The notes: generated from the letters alone by a model not told the origin. Counted from the stretch's first letter, positions 1 through 9,791 are shown. The stretch is DNA of 64,000 nt from Oceanospirillum sp048270425 (GCA_048270425.1 JBLWSY010000001.1:1-64000); one strand, 5' to 3'. Program-made: numbers and translations.

Positions 1-84
1 CTCACGGCTTAGTTGTGTGGCTGGAATGCCATTGAGGCACTTCTGAGCCAGAGCTATTTTGAGTAATCGGCTGTACTTCGCCAT
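1..84 (-). CDS. IS3-family transposase OrfA, N-terminal fragment (partial)
   Basis: ATG at 84 on the minus strand opens a frame reading MAKYSRLLKIALAQKCLNGI and onward to base 1, about 28 residues. The MxKYSxxxKLxxAQxYLxG opening is the usual start of the helix-turn-helix OrfA protein of IS3/IS150-type elements, which binds the terminal repeats. It lies just inside a recognisable IS3-type terminus, which supports the call. The frame is open to the window edge, so whether it is intact is unknown. Confidence 0.6.
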   Translation of the reverse strand, partial: MAKYSRLLKIALAQKCLNGIPATQLSRE

Positions 85-127
85 AAAAAAGAACCCCCAA
101 TGTTGGGTGTCCAACTATTGGGGGTCA
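1..127 (-). mobile_element. IS3-family element, left end only
   Basis: The minus strand at 127 begins with TGACCCCCAATAGTTGGACA, the type of terminal inverted repeat found in IS3-family elements of the IS150 group. A transposase start follows at 84. The element runs off the window at base 1, so its length, completeness and target duplication cannot be judged. The end also forms an imperfect hairpin (ACCCCCAATGTTGG with CCAACTATTGGGGGT). Confidence 0.7.
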
Positions 128-213
128 CTTCAGAGGTTGCTCCGGGGCTTTTGCGTTTTAGAAGGCTTTAATAAGATTCCGTCCTGTCTGTTTATCGCTA
201 AGGAGGCGGCTCG
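128..213. other. Short spacer between IS end and efflux permease
   Basis: Holds the 3' flank of the RND permease gene. No clear terminator hairpin or gene was seen. Confidence 0.4.
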
Positions 214-3200
214 TTAGTTTTCAGACAATCCTGCCTTATCGCTTTCGGTGCTTGAACCGTTTTCCCGCTGAACGCTTTTAAACTCTATCAGCACCAGTAC
301 GGCGGGTACGACCAGAAGAATCAGCGCGGTACCAAAGGCCAGACCAAAGACCAGAGACGTGGCCATCGGGATCAGAAACTTGGCCTGCAGCGAGGTTTCG
401 AACAGGATAGGTGTTAATCCGGCAATGGTGGTTAGCGACGTCAGTAGCACGGCTCTTAAACGTTGGCAGGCTGCCTCTTCGATCGCTTCCAAAACTTTCA
501 TACCTTCACTTCTCAGCTTCTGATAGAAGGTGATCAGAACGATAGAATCATTGATCACGATGCCGGACAAACCAAAGAAACCAAACAATGAGAGTACCGT
601 CAGGTCCATACCCTTAACAAAGTGACCGAAGATAGCTCCGGTCAGACCAAAGGGAATGGCGATCATAATCGCCAATGGCCAGCGATAGGAGGCAAATACC
701 CAGGCAAGAATAATATAGATCAGGGACAGCCCCAGAATCAGTCCGGTTTTCATGTCTTCCATGGTTTCCTGTTGACTGGCCGCCCGGCCCTCGTAACTGA
801 TGCGGACCGGATGCTGTTTGCGCAGCTGTGGCAGAATCTCCTGTTCCAGCTGGCTGATAATCTGGTTGGAGTTGGATACATCGTCATCCACATCAGCCAT
901 AACAATTACGGAAAGTTCGCCATCAATCCGGCGCAGCAGGTCCAGACCGCGCCGGTATTCAAAGCTCACTACGGTGCTTAAAGGAACACTGCTGCCGTTC
1001 GCGAGAATAATCGGCATCTGTTCAAGGCTGCTGAGATAGTTTCGCTGGCTTTCCGGCAAGCGGATACGAACATCAATATTGTCGTCACCCTGATAAAAGC
1101 TCTGGATGATGATCCCTTCCAATGCACTGCGCAATTGGCGTCCTACCAGGCTGATGTCCAGACCCAGAGCCTCACCGGCCGGTGTAATTGAGAAGATTAG
1201 CTGTTGGCTTCCAAAGGGCAGATCATCATCGACATTACTGACACCAGCGTAGCCTTTCAGTCGGTCCTGAATCTGCAGAGACAGCTGCTTAAGAAGATCG
1301 ATATCTTTACCGGATATTTTAAGCTCAATTGCTTTACCCGGTGGCCCGTTACGGGGCTGGGTAATCACCAGTTTCTCAAGTCCTGCAGGCTCTGTCGTAC
1401 GCTGTCGCCACTCAGCCATCAGGGTTGAGTTACTGATCATACGTTGCTCAGCGGGCACAAGAGCCACGGTTAAACTACCATATTCGTCCCCGAGACTCTG
1501 GCCGTTTACACCGCTATCCAGCTCAGCCATATGGTGATGAACAACGATGTGATCCACCAGCTTCTGACCAAAGTGCTCTTCGGTTTCTTTCAGGGCACGC
1601 TTGACACTGTCCAGATATTCGTAGATTTGCTCGGGTGGCGTGCCCGCTGTGAACTGGACCTGAGCATTCAGAGAATCGCTGTCAACCACCGGGAAAAAGG
1701 TAAATTTGACTCGTCCGCCCGCCAGTAGACCGATGGCAATAACCAAAAGACCCAGAGCGGTTGCCAGTGTCGCTGCCCGGTGATGAACCGCGTAGCGCAC
1801 CATGCGTCGGAAACTGTGGTCGCGAAAGTGGTTGAAACGGGCATCAAACCTTTGCCGCCATGGGCTTTCTGTCTTTTTACGAGCCTTGCGAAAGCTGTGA
1901 TTCAGGTGGCCGGGAAGAACCAGAAAGGACTCCACCAAAGATGCCGCGATGACACAGGTCACCACAATGGGGATATCCACCAGAATATTGCCGATGGTGC
2001 CGCCGACCATAAATAGAGGCAGAAAAGCCGCAATCGTCGTCAGAGATGACGAGACCACAGGTGCCAGCATCCGCTGAGCACCACCAATGGCGGCATGCTC
2101 AACCGGCTCACCTTTTTGGACGTGGGAGAGGGTATCTTCGCCTACCACAATAGCATCATCGACAATGATACCCAGGGCCATAATCAGACCGAAAAGACTG
2201 ATCATATTAATTGTGCCGCCAATCAGATAGAGCACCGCAAGTGTCGCGAGAAACGAGACGGGGATACCTACGGCAACCCACCAGGCAACACGCACATTCA
2301 AAAAGAGGAAGAGAATAGCGATCACCAGAATCAGACCGCCAAGACCATTGTTAAGCAGCAGCTGGATACGTTCTTCAAGAAACTTCCAGCGTTCGCTATA
2401 GGCGATAACTGCTATGCCTTCCGGTAACTGTGGCTGAATCTCCTGCAGCCATTTTTTCATGATATCGGCGGATTCCAGGGTGTCATCTGCCAAAGAGCGC
2501 TGAAGTTTTACTTCAATTGCAGGGCGGCCTTCGTAAAGAATCTGATGCTGATCGTCCTGTTCCTGTAATACTACCTGGGCGATATCCCGCAGGAGCAGAT
2601 ATTCACCATTCTGATTGGCCTTAATCGGAAGGCTCAGAAAACCGTCTACATCCCGTTTCTGATTCAGCCCCCGAATCTGCAGGGAGCCATCTTTTTTGGC
2701 AGCGATACCCGCGGGGATATCCAGGCTGCGGGATCGAATGATAGTTGCCAGCTGTTCAAGACTCATGCCCAATTCGTGTAGTCGTTCTACAGAAACCTGA
2801 ATGCTGATCTCCTGCTCTGGCATGCCTTTGAGAGTGATCTTTCGAATCCCCCGGCGCAGCAGTTGATCTTCAATATCCCTGACAAAGGGCCGCAGCTCTT
2901 CACGGCTGGTTTGTCCGACAACCAGTAGCGTTGCGATATCATCGTAGCGGATGACTTGCTGGATCAGGGGCTCTTCGGCTTCCTCAGGGAGTGTTGAGAG
3001 GTAAGAAACCTGCTGTTTAACCTCATCGAGTACTTTGTCCAGGTCGGCGAACTCTTCAACTTCCAGTCTTATCTGGGACATACCCCGGCGTGAATCCGCA
3101 TAGACCTTGCGGATGTAGTTAACACTTTTCAGTTGTTGCTCAATGGGAATGGTGATCGCATCCTGAACATCTTCTGCACTGGCTCCCGGCCAGACAACCT

Positions 3201-3363
3201 GAACAACGATGACATCCAGTTCAAACTCAGGGAAAAACTGAGTGTTCAGTTTATTCAGCCCCATCAGTCCCGCGAGAATCATCAGAGACATCAGAAGATT
3301 GGCCGCGACCTTGTGTGTGGTAAATAACTGTACAAAGCCTCTGATCATGCCTTCCTGTTGCAT
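214..3363 (-). CDS. RND-family efflux pump inner-membrane permease (AcrB/HAE1-like)
   Basis: A 1049-residue proton-driven exporter of the resistance-nodulation-division family, the usual length for AcrB-like pumps. It has an N-terminal transmembrane helix (about 16-36), a large periplasmic porter domain containing the early motif FFPEFELDVIVVQVVWPGAS, a helix bundle from about 335, and the TM4 motif VDDAIVVGED (about 401-410) with the paired Asp residues needed for proton relay. A second periplasmic loop and helix bundle follow. The start is set by GGAG eight bases before ATG 3363. This ATG overlaps the stop of the upstream adaptor gene in a TGATG junction, so the two are translationally coupled. 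No outer-membrane channel gene is adjacent, so a TolC-type protein encoded elsewhere is presumably used. The substrate cannot be told from sequence. Confidence 0.9.
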   Translation of the reverse strand: MQQEGMIRGFVQLFTTHKVAANLLMSLMILAGLMGLNKLNTQFFPEFELDVIVVQVVWPGASAEDVQDAITIPIEQQLKSVNYIRKVYADSRRGMSQIRLEVEEFADLDKVLDEVKQQVSYLSTLPEEAEEPLIQQVIRYDDIATLLVVGQTSREELRPFVRDIEDQLLRRGIRKITLKGMPEQEISIQVSVERLHELGMSLEQLATIIRSRSLDIPAGIAAKKDGSLQIRGLNQKRDVDGFLSLPIKANQNGEYLLLRDIAQVVLQEQDDQHQILYEGRPAIEVKLQRSLADDTLESADIMKKWLQEIQPQLPEGIAVIAYSERWKFLEERIQLLLNNGLGGLILVIAILFLFLNVRVAWWVAVGIPVSFLATLAVLYLIGGTINMISLFGLIMALGIIVDDAIVVGEDTLSHVQKGEPVEHAAIGGAQRMLAPVVSSSLTTIAAFLPLFMVGGTIGNILVDIPIVVTCVIAASLVESFLVLPGHLNHSFRKARKKTESPWRQRFDARFNHFRDHSFRRMVRYAVHHRAATLATALGLLVIAIGLLAGGRVKFTFFPVVDSDSLNAQVQFTAGTPPEQIYEYLDSVKRALKETEEHFGQKLVDHIVVHHHMAELDSGVNGQSLGDEYGSLTVALVPAEQRMISNSTLMAEWRQRTTEPAGLEKLVITQPRNGPPGKAIELKISGKDIDLLKQLSLQIQDRLKGYAGVSNVDDDLPFGSQQLIFSITPAGEALGLDISLVGRQLRSALEGIIIQSFYQGDDNIDVRIRLPESQRNYLSSLEQMPIILANGSSVPLSTVVSFEYRRGLDLLRRIDGELSVIVMADVDDDVSNSNQIISQLEQEILPQLRKQHPVRISYEGRAASQQETMEDMKTGLILGLSLIYIILAWVFASYRWPLAIMIAIPFGLTGAIFGHFVKGMDLTVLSLFGFFGLSGIVINDSIVLITFYQKLRSEGMKVLEAIEEAACQRLRAVLLTSLTTIAGLTPILFETSLQAKFLIPMATSLVFGLAFGTALILLVVPAVLVLIEFKSVQRENGSSTESDKAGLSEN

Positions 3364-4697
3364 CAGTTATTCTCCGTCTCTGAAGATTGCTGAGCCGCAG
3401 GTTGTTCAGCTTGCCCCGGTGAAACTATCCGCACCGGTAAACCAGTAATAGCATTGGGAAGCTGGGTGATCAGAATCTGGCTATTGGCAGGAATCGTCTC
3501 TGCAGAAATCAGGATGTTGAGCTGGTTCTCATGGGTTTGAATCGTGCCGAGTCTTTTCACCTCATGGCTGACCAGTTGATCTTTCTCGACCAGATAAATA
3601 CGGTTTTGTCCGTAGAATGCGGTTCCGGGAAGTGCAATCGCCTGTTCAACGGGAGGAAGATAGAGGGTTACCGCCAGTGCCTGGCCAATGGGGAGTTGTT
3701 TCAGTAGTGGGGACCCAGGGCTGAAGCGAAACAGGGCATCGATTCCGCCCTGACCGGCGCGAACCTCTGCGCTTAGGCTACGCAGTACTAAAGGGATTCG
3801 CTGTCCCTGATAGTGTGCTTCTGCCTGCAGTCTGAGTGATTGAGGTTTATTTCCGTTATGGTTTATCAGGTTGAGCTGAGTGAGAAGGTCGTTGGGTAGC
3901 TGGGCTCTAAGCTCCATCTGATTCTGGGAATAAAGGGTTGCCAGTGCCTTTCCGGGACTGACCCGATCACCGGGAGCAACCATGAGACTGCTGACCCGTG
4001 CATCAAAAGGGGCTTTGGCACGGGTCCTTTCCAGATCCAGCTGAGCTTGCTGGTAGAGGGCCTTTGCTTTATCCCGTTGAGCCGTGATCTGCGTGAGCCG
4101 GTTGTCAAAGTTGCGGATGCTCAATTCCCGGTTGGCTAGTGTCATTTTCTGGCGAATAAGGGCTTGTTGTGCCTCATCAAGGCTTGATTGTGAGGCAGAG
4201 CCTTGTCGCACAAGGGCTTTCAAACGTTGCACGCTAGCCTGGTTCAGTTCCAGCAGAGCCTGATCCTGCTTTAGCATCTCCAGATTATTTTTCTGTTGCA
4301 GCTTTTCGCTGTTGAGCAATGCGTTCTGGTTATCCAGGTCTGCTTTTCTTTGCTGCAGCAAAATTTGGCTATCACGGGTATCCAGTTCAATCAGAACATC
4401 CCCCTCTGGCAACAGGTCTCCCTCAAGGGCATGCACCGCCGTGACATATCCGTTAACCGCGGAGGTTACCTGTGTCTGGAAAGGGGACTCTGTTTTTCCT
4501 AAAAGTTTAACCTGTGGCGTGAAAACAGAAGGTTCGGCAGTTGTTACGCTAACCGGCCAGCGTTTATTAACGAAAGGCTGGGCTTCAGGCTTGGGCTTTG
4601 TCAATTTCAGAAGCGCAAATATCAAGATTGCTATAAACAGGATAGAGAAGGCGACAATGAAAGGTTTGGCAGCCTTTGAACGATCAGAAAGCCCCAT
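3363..4697 (-). CDS. RND efflux periplasmic adaptor (HlyD/MFP family)
   Basis: Membrane-fusion protein that would bridge the downstream RND permease and an outer-membrane channel. Starting at ATG 4697 (GGATTAAAC before it is a reasonable ribosome site) it is 444 residues; an in-frame ATG at 4769 adds 24 residues but has no clear ribosome site. It has one N-terminal membrane helix, a lipoyl-like half (VNGYVTAVHALEGDLLPEGD), a long Gln/Leu-rich coiled-coil hairpin, the returning half with AKAPFDARVSSLMVAPGDRV, then beta-barrel and membrane-proximal domains. It overlaps the permease gene by one base. No regulator is adjacent. Confidence 0.85.
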   Translation of the reverse strand: MGLSDRSKAAKPFIVAFSILFIAILIFALLKLTKPKPEAQPFVNKRWPVSVTTAEPSVFTPQVKLLGKTESPFQTQVTSAVNGYVTAVHALEGDLLPEGDVLIELDTRDSQILLQQRKADLDNQNALLNSEKLQQKNNLEMLKQDQALLELNQASVQRLKALVRQGSASQSSLDEAQQALIRQKMTLANRELSIRNFDNRLTQITAQRDKAKALYQQAQLDLERTRAKAPFDARVSSLMVAPGDRVSPGKALATLYSQNQMELRAQLPNDLLTQLNLINHNGNKPQSLRLQAEAHYQGQRIPLVLRSLSAEVRAGQGGIDALFRFSPGSPLLKQLPIGQALAVTLYLPPVEQAIALPGTAFYGQNRIYLVEKDQLVSHEVKRLGTIQTHENQLNILISAETIPANSQILITQLPNAITGLPVRIVSPGQAEQPAAQQSSETENN

Positions 4698-4844
4698 GTT
4701 TAATCCTTTTGTTTTTCGGCGAAGTTTGTCAGGGAGTGAAGTGTCTTCTCGGGAAGGGTAAGAGGACATTGCTGATATATGTTAAACCCTCTGGTCAGGT
4801 TTTTATATGTATTTGTTCTAATGTTTTGTGAGTGCCGAAAATAA

Positions 4845-4873
4845 AAAGAGCTGTTCCGTGGGAACAGCTCTTT
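4845..4873 (-). terminator. Rho-independent terminator after the FapA-like gene
   Basis: Perfect 13-bp stem AAAGAGCTGTTCC / GGAACAGCTCTTT with a 3-base loop. On the minus strand it is followed by a T-rich run, so it ends transcription coming from 6668 to 4914. Confidence 0.85.
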
Positions 4874-4913
4874 GATTTTGATGAGATTTCAGGGGGGAGG
4901 GGATTGCTCGGTG

Positions 4914-6668
4914 TTATCGGAGCAGAATTTCACCTGCTTCAAGATAGAAGGTTGCCTTGCCAAAGTCTTCTTTCAGTATCCGCCCGGTATCAGCAATGAC
5001 AATATTACAGCCGGAGTAGGCTTTTTTGAGGGCTTTGACTCTTGATTTACGACGCGCCTGAGCTTCTTGTTCCAATTCATGACGTCTTTGTTCAAGGGCT
5101 GCCATTGCATTACTGATGGTTTCCCTGGCTTTCAGAATCTGTTCTTTCTTCTCCGGTGAGATGCGGCGCTTCTCTTCGCGGATGCGGTGAATCAGGGCTT
5201 TTAGCTGTTTAGCCTGTTCCATGCCTTCTTTTAGTTTCTGCTGAACCTTGCTCATTTCGTCGCGAACAGCATCCAGAGGTCCTACTTCAAGCAGTGTGGG
5301 AACCGATGCCAGCGTGCCCAGCTGTCCCGCTTCGATATAGTCTGTTGCGAGTGTATGGCCGCCAACCAGCTGGCCGGCTCCGGACAGTTTTACAGAATCT
5401 GACGCCCAAAGACGACTGTGCATGATGAGTTTCTGAGCGATGATACTGGCGTTGCTTTCTACCCAGGCATCCTGGATAAAACGGGCTTTGATATTCCCTT
5501 TAGCGCGTACAACTGCATTTTCTTTGGTGGGTTGATCCGCGGATAAACTTGGCGATTTCTGACCAATGATTCCACCGCCGATTTCAATATTGCCGCCGGA
5601 AATAACGGTCGCATTGTCAACAAGCCCGCCGATCTTAATATCACCGGTTGCTTCCAGTAACATGCCGGGATTCACACCCTGCTTAACCTGAACGCTGCCA
5701 TCAAAGCGAATATTGCCTGAGCCCAGGTTTACCTCATCAAGCTTGAGTATGTTTTCAACATGAACGCCCTGATCGGTAAAAACCGGCATGCCTTTGATTG
5801 TAGAAACATAGGTATGCCTGTCAGCATAGTCGGGCCGAACACTGGCATCGAGCTTCAGTTTTTTCTCTTTGCCGTGATAGGCCTTTAATGCCTTGCCGCT
5901 AACAGAGAAGCCGTCTTCCCCCGGTACGGGCTGTGTCACTTTAAACAGAGGGGTTTCTTCCGGCAGCACAGGGAAATCCCCCAGTTCACGGAAATCAACC
6001 TGATCTTTGGTGCCTTTGAGGATTTTTGGCCGGCGCTCTGACATCTCCTCAACCAGTGGTATGAGTTCACCGTCTTTGCCATCTTTGGGTTTTTGACCAA
6101 AAGCGATCAGATAGCAGCAAGGTTCTTTCAGGTTCTGTATGCCTTCGGTTGAAAAGAGCTTGTCAATCAATTCATTATCAAGGCCACGGAAGATACGGTT
6201 TTTCTGGAGCGCGGTATCAAACATTTCCCGGGACGGAGGCAGACCTTTACCCAGGGCAGGAATAATCTCGACTCCCGCGATGGTTTGATCAGGTGTTACA
6301 TAAACATGAATTTCTGCATCAACCGGGCCGCCAATCTCAATTTCAAAGCTGCGGCGCTGCTCAATCCCCCTGGAGAGATCATTCAGGCGCGCTTCATAAA
6401 GAGGAAATTCGTCTTCACTATAGCCCGCTTCGTGAACCATATGGCGAACGGCTTCGGCAGAAATCGGGAGAACCTGCGGGCCGGGTTTGAATCGGGCAAT
6501 CAGTCGGTTGCCGCTTTCATTAACGAAAAAATCCAGCCCAGTCGAATTGTCTTCGTTGACTGATTCCGGATTAGTTTGATTCTCACGGGTGTCTTGCGTA
6601 GGCTGCGCACTTGTCTTTTCTGCAACGTCCATATTGGTCTGACTATCGTTATTATCATTCGGGTTCAT
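4914..6668 (-). CDS. FapA family protein (DUF342)
   Basis: A 584-residue cytoplasmic protein of the FapA/DUF342 family. The N-terminal third is acidic and Gln/Asn-rich (residues 1-45), then comes the DUF342 N-terminal region. A repetitive stretch of Gly/Ile/Val turns (for example GDIKIGGLVDNATVISGGNI) suggests a right-handed beta-helix, and a charged coiled coil occupies about 455-550. Family members are named after a flagellar assembly protein and some act in polar protein localisation, but no flagellar gene is nearby, so the role here is open. The gene stands alone between the efflux pair and an AT-rich gap, and has its own terminator. Confidence 0.75.
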   Translation of the reverse strand: MNPNDNNDSQTNMDVAEKTSAQPTQDTRENQTNPESVNEDNSTGLDFFVNESGNRLIARFKPGPQVLPISAEAVRHMVHEAGYSEDEFPLYEARLNDLSRGIEQRRSFEIEIGGPVDAEIHVYVTPDQTIAGVEIIPALGKGLPPSREMFDTALQKNRIFRGLDNELIDKLFSTEGIQNLKEPCCYLIAFGQKPKDGKDGELIPLVEEMSERRPKILKGTKDQVDFRELGDFPVLPEETPLFKVTQPVPGEDGFSVSGKALKAYHGKEKKLKLDASVRPDYADRHTYVSTIKGMPVFTDQGVHVENILKLDEVNLGSGNIRFDGSVQVKQGVNPGMLLEATGDIKIGGLVDNATVISGGNIEIGGGIIGQKSPSLSADQPTKENAVVRAKGNIKARFIQDAWVESNASIIAQKLIMHSRLWASDSVKLSGAGQLVGGHTLATDYIEAGQLGTLASVPTLLEVGPLDAVRDEMSKVQQKLKEGMEQAKQLKALIHRIREEKRRISPEKKEQILKARETISNAMAALEQRRHELEQEAQARRKSRVKALKKAYSGCNIVIADTGRILKEDFGKATFYLEAGEILLR

Positions 6669-7084
6669 AGCGTTTGATCGCCCTGAGGAATTACAGTCTT
6701 AATTAGCCGACTTCACCATAAAGTGTATTTAGATTCCACACTTATAATAGGAGGACAACGATTTTTTACCATTGTGTGACCTATGTTAACGAAAGAGAAA
6801 ATGTATTTATTACTCAGTTTTTAACGGTCTCGGGAAGCTGATTCAGAATATTTTTTGCACTTTTGAAAAGTAATTGTTTTGTATTAATATTCGCGAAAAA
6901 TAAAGGGCTTAGCGTAGGCAAGGCTGATATTTCGGGTTATTATCCAATCAGACTGCAGGTGGTGTTGGCAGTGATATGCAACGCTCTGTCAGAACTGTTT
7001 TGAATGTTAATGAATATCTGCAGTTAATTTTGAACAAGCTGTTTCGATCGGCAAAGTGACGTTATAAGGGCTAAAGGGTATTTA
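6669..7084. other. AT-rich intergenic region (416 bp)
   Basis: Separates two divergent genes and must hold both promoters. A 27-codon ORF from ATG 6976 has no convincing ribosome site and is not called. No clear operator, hairpin or RNA gene was recognised. Confidence 0.4.
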
Positions 7085-7423
7085 ATGGCTGATTCATCTA
7101 AAGTTCGCGAGTTGCGCCTGAAAAGGTTGCTGGGTATCGTGCTTCTGTCGGAGCTGATGTCCGGAAAACGCAATTTGCTGAATGTGATGCTGGATAAAGG
7201 CACCACGATGGAGAAAGACCGGAAAGAACTTGAGCTCCCGCCTATGCCTCATAATGCATGGCAGGGCTTGCCCCTGAAGCAGCAGCTTCGTAAAGCGCGA
7301 CTGGAATCTGCTATCCTTGCGCTTTCATCTGAGGATCGTTCTGTAAACCCAAAGAAGAAACTGGTTTATCAGGATCATATCTACGCACCATCACAATCCT
7401 CTGCCAATGGCGGAAAATCTTAA
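7085..7423 (+). CDS. Hypothetical protein, 112 residues
   Basis: Not recognised. The protein is strongly basic in both halves and soluble, with no signal peptide or membrane helix. The first 40 residues look helical (RELRLKRLLGIVLLSELMSG), followed by a Pro-rich stretch (ELPPMPHNAWQGLP) and a second basic helix, with a low-complexity Ser/Gln tail. An AAGGG motif lies about ten bases before the ATG. It precedes upp by 133 bp in the same direction, but there is no evidence of a shared job. Codon use looks like its neighbours, so it is probably a resident gene of narrow taxonomic range. Confidence 0.6.
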   Translation: MADSSKVRELRLKRLLGIVLLSELMSGKRNLLNVMLDKGTTMEKDRKELELPPMPHNAWQGLPLKQQLRKARLESAILALSSEDRSVNPKKKLVYQDHIYAPSQSSANGGKS

Positions 7424-7556
7424 GCAATTTCCACTTTTTTTGCTTCTGGCTATACCTTCGTTTATCAGACTATCGCATAATTAGCCCCCGTTAAAACCGA
7501 GCTTTTGCTCAGGTGTTTCGATTTGAATTTATGCGTTTCCTAGTCCGAGGGTTTCT

Positions 7557-8186
7557 ATGACAGTCCATGTAATCAAACATCCGCTGGTTCAGCACAAGCT
7601 GGGCCTGATGCGTCAACACGGCATCAGCACGAAAAGTTTTCGTGAGCTTTCCTCTGAAGTTGGCACCCTCCTGACTTATGAAGCAACGAGTAGTCTTGAA
7701 ATGGAGCATGTGACAATCAGAGGTTGGGATGGTTCTGATATTCAGGTTGAGCACATTAAAGGGAAAAAAATTACCGTTGTGCCGATTTTACGTGCCGGTC
7801 TTGGCATGATGGATGGCGTTATGAAGTTGATCCCCAGTGCTAAAGTCAGTGTTGTGGGTCTGCAGCGTAATGAAGAAACTCTGGAGCCGGTTCCTTACTT
7901 TGAAAAGCTGGTTGGCAAGATTGATGAGCGAATCAGTCTGGTGATTGACCCTATGCTGGCAACCGGTGGCTCTATGATAGCGACCATCGATATGCTGAAA
8001 AAAGCAGGTTGTAAGGATATTAAAGTCATCGTTCTGGTTGCTGCACCGGAAGGTGTTAAGCGCACATTGGAAGCGCACCCTGATATTGAGATCTTTACCG
8101 CTTCTGTTGACGATCACCTGAATGACAAAGGTTATATCATTCCTGGGCTTGGTGACGCCGGTGATAAGATCTTTGGAACGCTCTAA
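7557..8186 (+). CDS. upp: Uracil phosphoribosyltransferase
   Basis: Converts uracil and PRPP to UMP in pyrimidine salvage, in the cytoplasm. At 209 residues it is the family's normal size. The PRPP-binding loop is DPMLATGGSM (131-140), the flexible-loop region is PILRAGLGM (about 76-84), and the C-terminal uracil-recognition segment YIIPGLGDAGD is present. It lies 99 bp before the uracil permease gene in the same direction, the common upp-uraA salvage pair, with an intercistronic hairpin between them. Confidence 0.95.
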   Translation: MTVHVIKHPLVQHKLGLMRQHGISTKSFRELSSEVGTLLTYEATSSLEMEHVTIRGWDGSDIQVEHIKGKKITVVPILRAGLGMMDGVMKLIPSAKVSVVGLQRNEETLEPVPYFEKLVGKIDERISLVIDPMLATGGSMIATIDMLKKAGCKDIKVIVLVAAPEGVKRTLEAHPDIEIFTASVDDHLNDKGYIIPGLGDAGDKIFGTL

Positions 8187-8198
8187 GACATTACGCTG

Positions 8199-8223
8199 CC
8201 CTGCTCAGGTTTTCTGATCAGGG
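8199..8223 (+). other. Intercistronic hairpin between upp and uraA
   Basis: CCCTGCTCAG pairs with CTGATCAGGG at 9 of 10 positions with a short T-rich loop. The following bases are only weakly T-rich, so it may be a leaky terminator or an mRNA-stability element that lowers uraA expression relative to upp. Confidence 0.5.
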
Positions 8224-8285
8224 CCGCTTTATTTCTGATCTGACTAAAAAAGCTTTTCTACTAAAAAGAATAATTCAGGTGTGAC

Positions 8286-9542
8286 ATGACCTCAGAAAAT
8301 CAGTTCGCTTCGGCGACTTCTCCCAAAACGATTCTGACCGGGGCGCAAATGCTGTTTGTTGCCTTTGGTGCCTTGGTATTAGTACCTCTGTTAACCGGAT
8401 TGGATCCAAACGTTGCTCTGTTTACTGCCGGTTTCGGGACATTGATCTTTCAGATCGTGACCCGCGGTAAAGTGCCTGTTTTCCTCGCATCTTCTTTCGC
8501 GTTTATCGCGCCAATTATCGCCAGTGTACAAAGCTGGGGCATTCCGGCGACCATGGGTGGTCTGCTGGCTGCAGGTATGGCTTATCTGGTGCTGAGCGGT
8601 ATCGTTCGCGTTAAAGGTGCTGATGTGCTGCATCGCATCCTGCCGTCTGTTGTGGTCGGTCCTGTGATCATGGTGATCGGTCTTGCGCTGGCCCCTGTTG
8701 CGGTCAACATGGCGATGGGTAAAACCGGTGATGGCTCTGCCGTACTGGTTGATTATGACAAAGCAATTATTGTTTCTATGTTCTCTTTGGTCGTGACACT
8801 TCTGTTTGCCGTGTTCTCCAAAGGCGTATTTCGTCTGATCCCGATTCTGGCTGGCGTGGTTGCCGGTTATACTCTGGCCTTGTTTATGGGGATGGTCAGT
8901 TTTGCTCCTGTTCAGGAAGCGGCCTGGTTTGCGGTACCTTCTTTCACCCTGCCTGAATTCCACTGGCAGGCTATTCTGTTTATGGTACCGGTTGCAATTG
9001 CACCGGCGATTGAGCATGTAGGTGATATGGTGGCGATCAGCCAGGTGACCGGCAAAGATTATCTGAAAAAGCCGGGTCTGCACCGTACTTTGCTGGGGGA
9101 TGGCCTGGCTACTTCCAGTGCAGCGCTGTTCGGTGGTCCGCCAAATACCACTTATTCTGAAGTAACAGGGGCGGTAATGCTGACCCGAAACTTCAATCCG
9201 GTTGTTATGACCTGGGCCGCAGTGTTTGCCATTGTGCTGGCTTTTGTAGGCAAAATGGGAGCCGTGTTGCAAACCATTCCTGTGCCTGTGATGGGTGGTA
9301 TTATGACGTTGCTGTTTGGGTCTATTGCCGTGGTCGGTATGAACACTCTGGTTAAGTCTGGTCAGGACCTGACCGCGCCGCGCAACCTGAGTATCGTTGC
9401 CTTGATTCTGGTATTTGGCATCGGTGGTATGTATATCGGTGGAGGTGAGTTCAGTCTGCAGGGCGTGAGTCTTTGTGCAATTGTGGGCATTGTTCTGAAC
9501 CTGATACTGCCAAAGCATCTCGGTGAAGCTGATGTAAAGTGA
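8286..9542 (+). CDS. uraA: Uracil permease (NCS2 family)
   Basis: A 418-residue inner-membrane uracil:proton symporter of the nucleobase/ascorbate transporter family, with the family's roughly 14 hydrophobic segments. Recognisable pieces include the N-terminal segment QMLFVAFGALVLVPLLTG, the EHVGDMVAISQVTG motif with the substrate-binding Glu, and the GGPPNTTYSEVTG loop typical of UraA. It feeds the upstream upp product with uracil, and a strong terminator follows. Confidence 0.93.
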   Translation: MTSENQFASATSPKTILTGAQMLFVAFGALVLVPLLTGLDPNVALFTAGFGTLIFQIVTRGKVPVFLASSFAFIAPIIASVQSWGIPATMGGLLAAGMAYLVLSGIVRVKGADVLHRILPSVVVGPVIMVIGLALAPVAVNMAMGKTGDGSAVLVDYDKAIIVSMFSLVVTLLFAVFSKGVFRLIPILAGVVAGYTLALFMGMVSFAPVQEAAWFAVPSFTLPEFHWQAILFMVPVAIAPAIEHVGDMVAISQVTGKDYLKKPGLHRTLLGDGLATSSAALFGGPPNTTYSEVTGAVMLTRNFNPVVMTWAAVFAIVLAFVGKMGAVLQTIPVPVMGGIMTLLFGSIAVVGMNTLVKSGQDLTAPRNLSIVALILVFGIGGMYIGGGEFSLQGVSLCAIVGIVLNLILPKHLGEADVK

Positions 9543-9595
9543 TCGGTAAATCCGGATGGCTGCATCTGTAATCACATATACAGTTACATATTCTG

Positions 9596-9628
9596 AAAAA
9601 ACCTTCGGCATTGCCGGAGGTTTTTTTA
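9596..9628 (+). terminator. Rho-independent terminator after uraA
   Basis: AAAAACCTTCGGC / GCCGGAGGTTTTTTT stem with a 3-base loop and a T run. Confidence 0.9.
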
Positions 9629-9791
9629 TTTTTAAGCCGTAAAAAGTAAATATTCAAAACAATTTGTAATTATTAGATTAGGCTTACAAATTATAATATT
9701 ATCAAAGCGTCATTTAATTTGCTTCAACGGAACCGAACGGTGATCAAAGACGGCTTTGTATCAGGTTAAGCAAGCTTAGGGTGGGTTATTT

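Noticed and set aside
6976..7059. 27-codon ORF upstream of the 112-residue gene
   Set aside because: No convincing ribosome site and no conserved feature.
8391..9611. 406-codon open frame on the minus strand across uraA
   Set aside because: Low-complexity His/Asn/Gln-rich translation, antisense to a clear uracil permease gene; a shadow frame.
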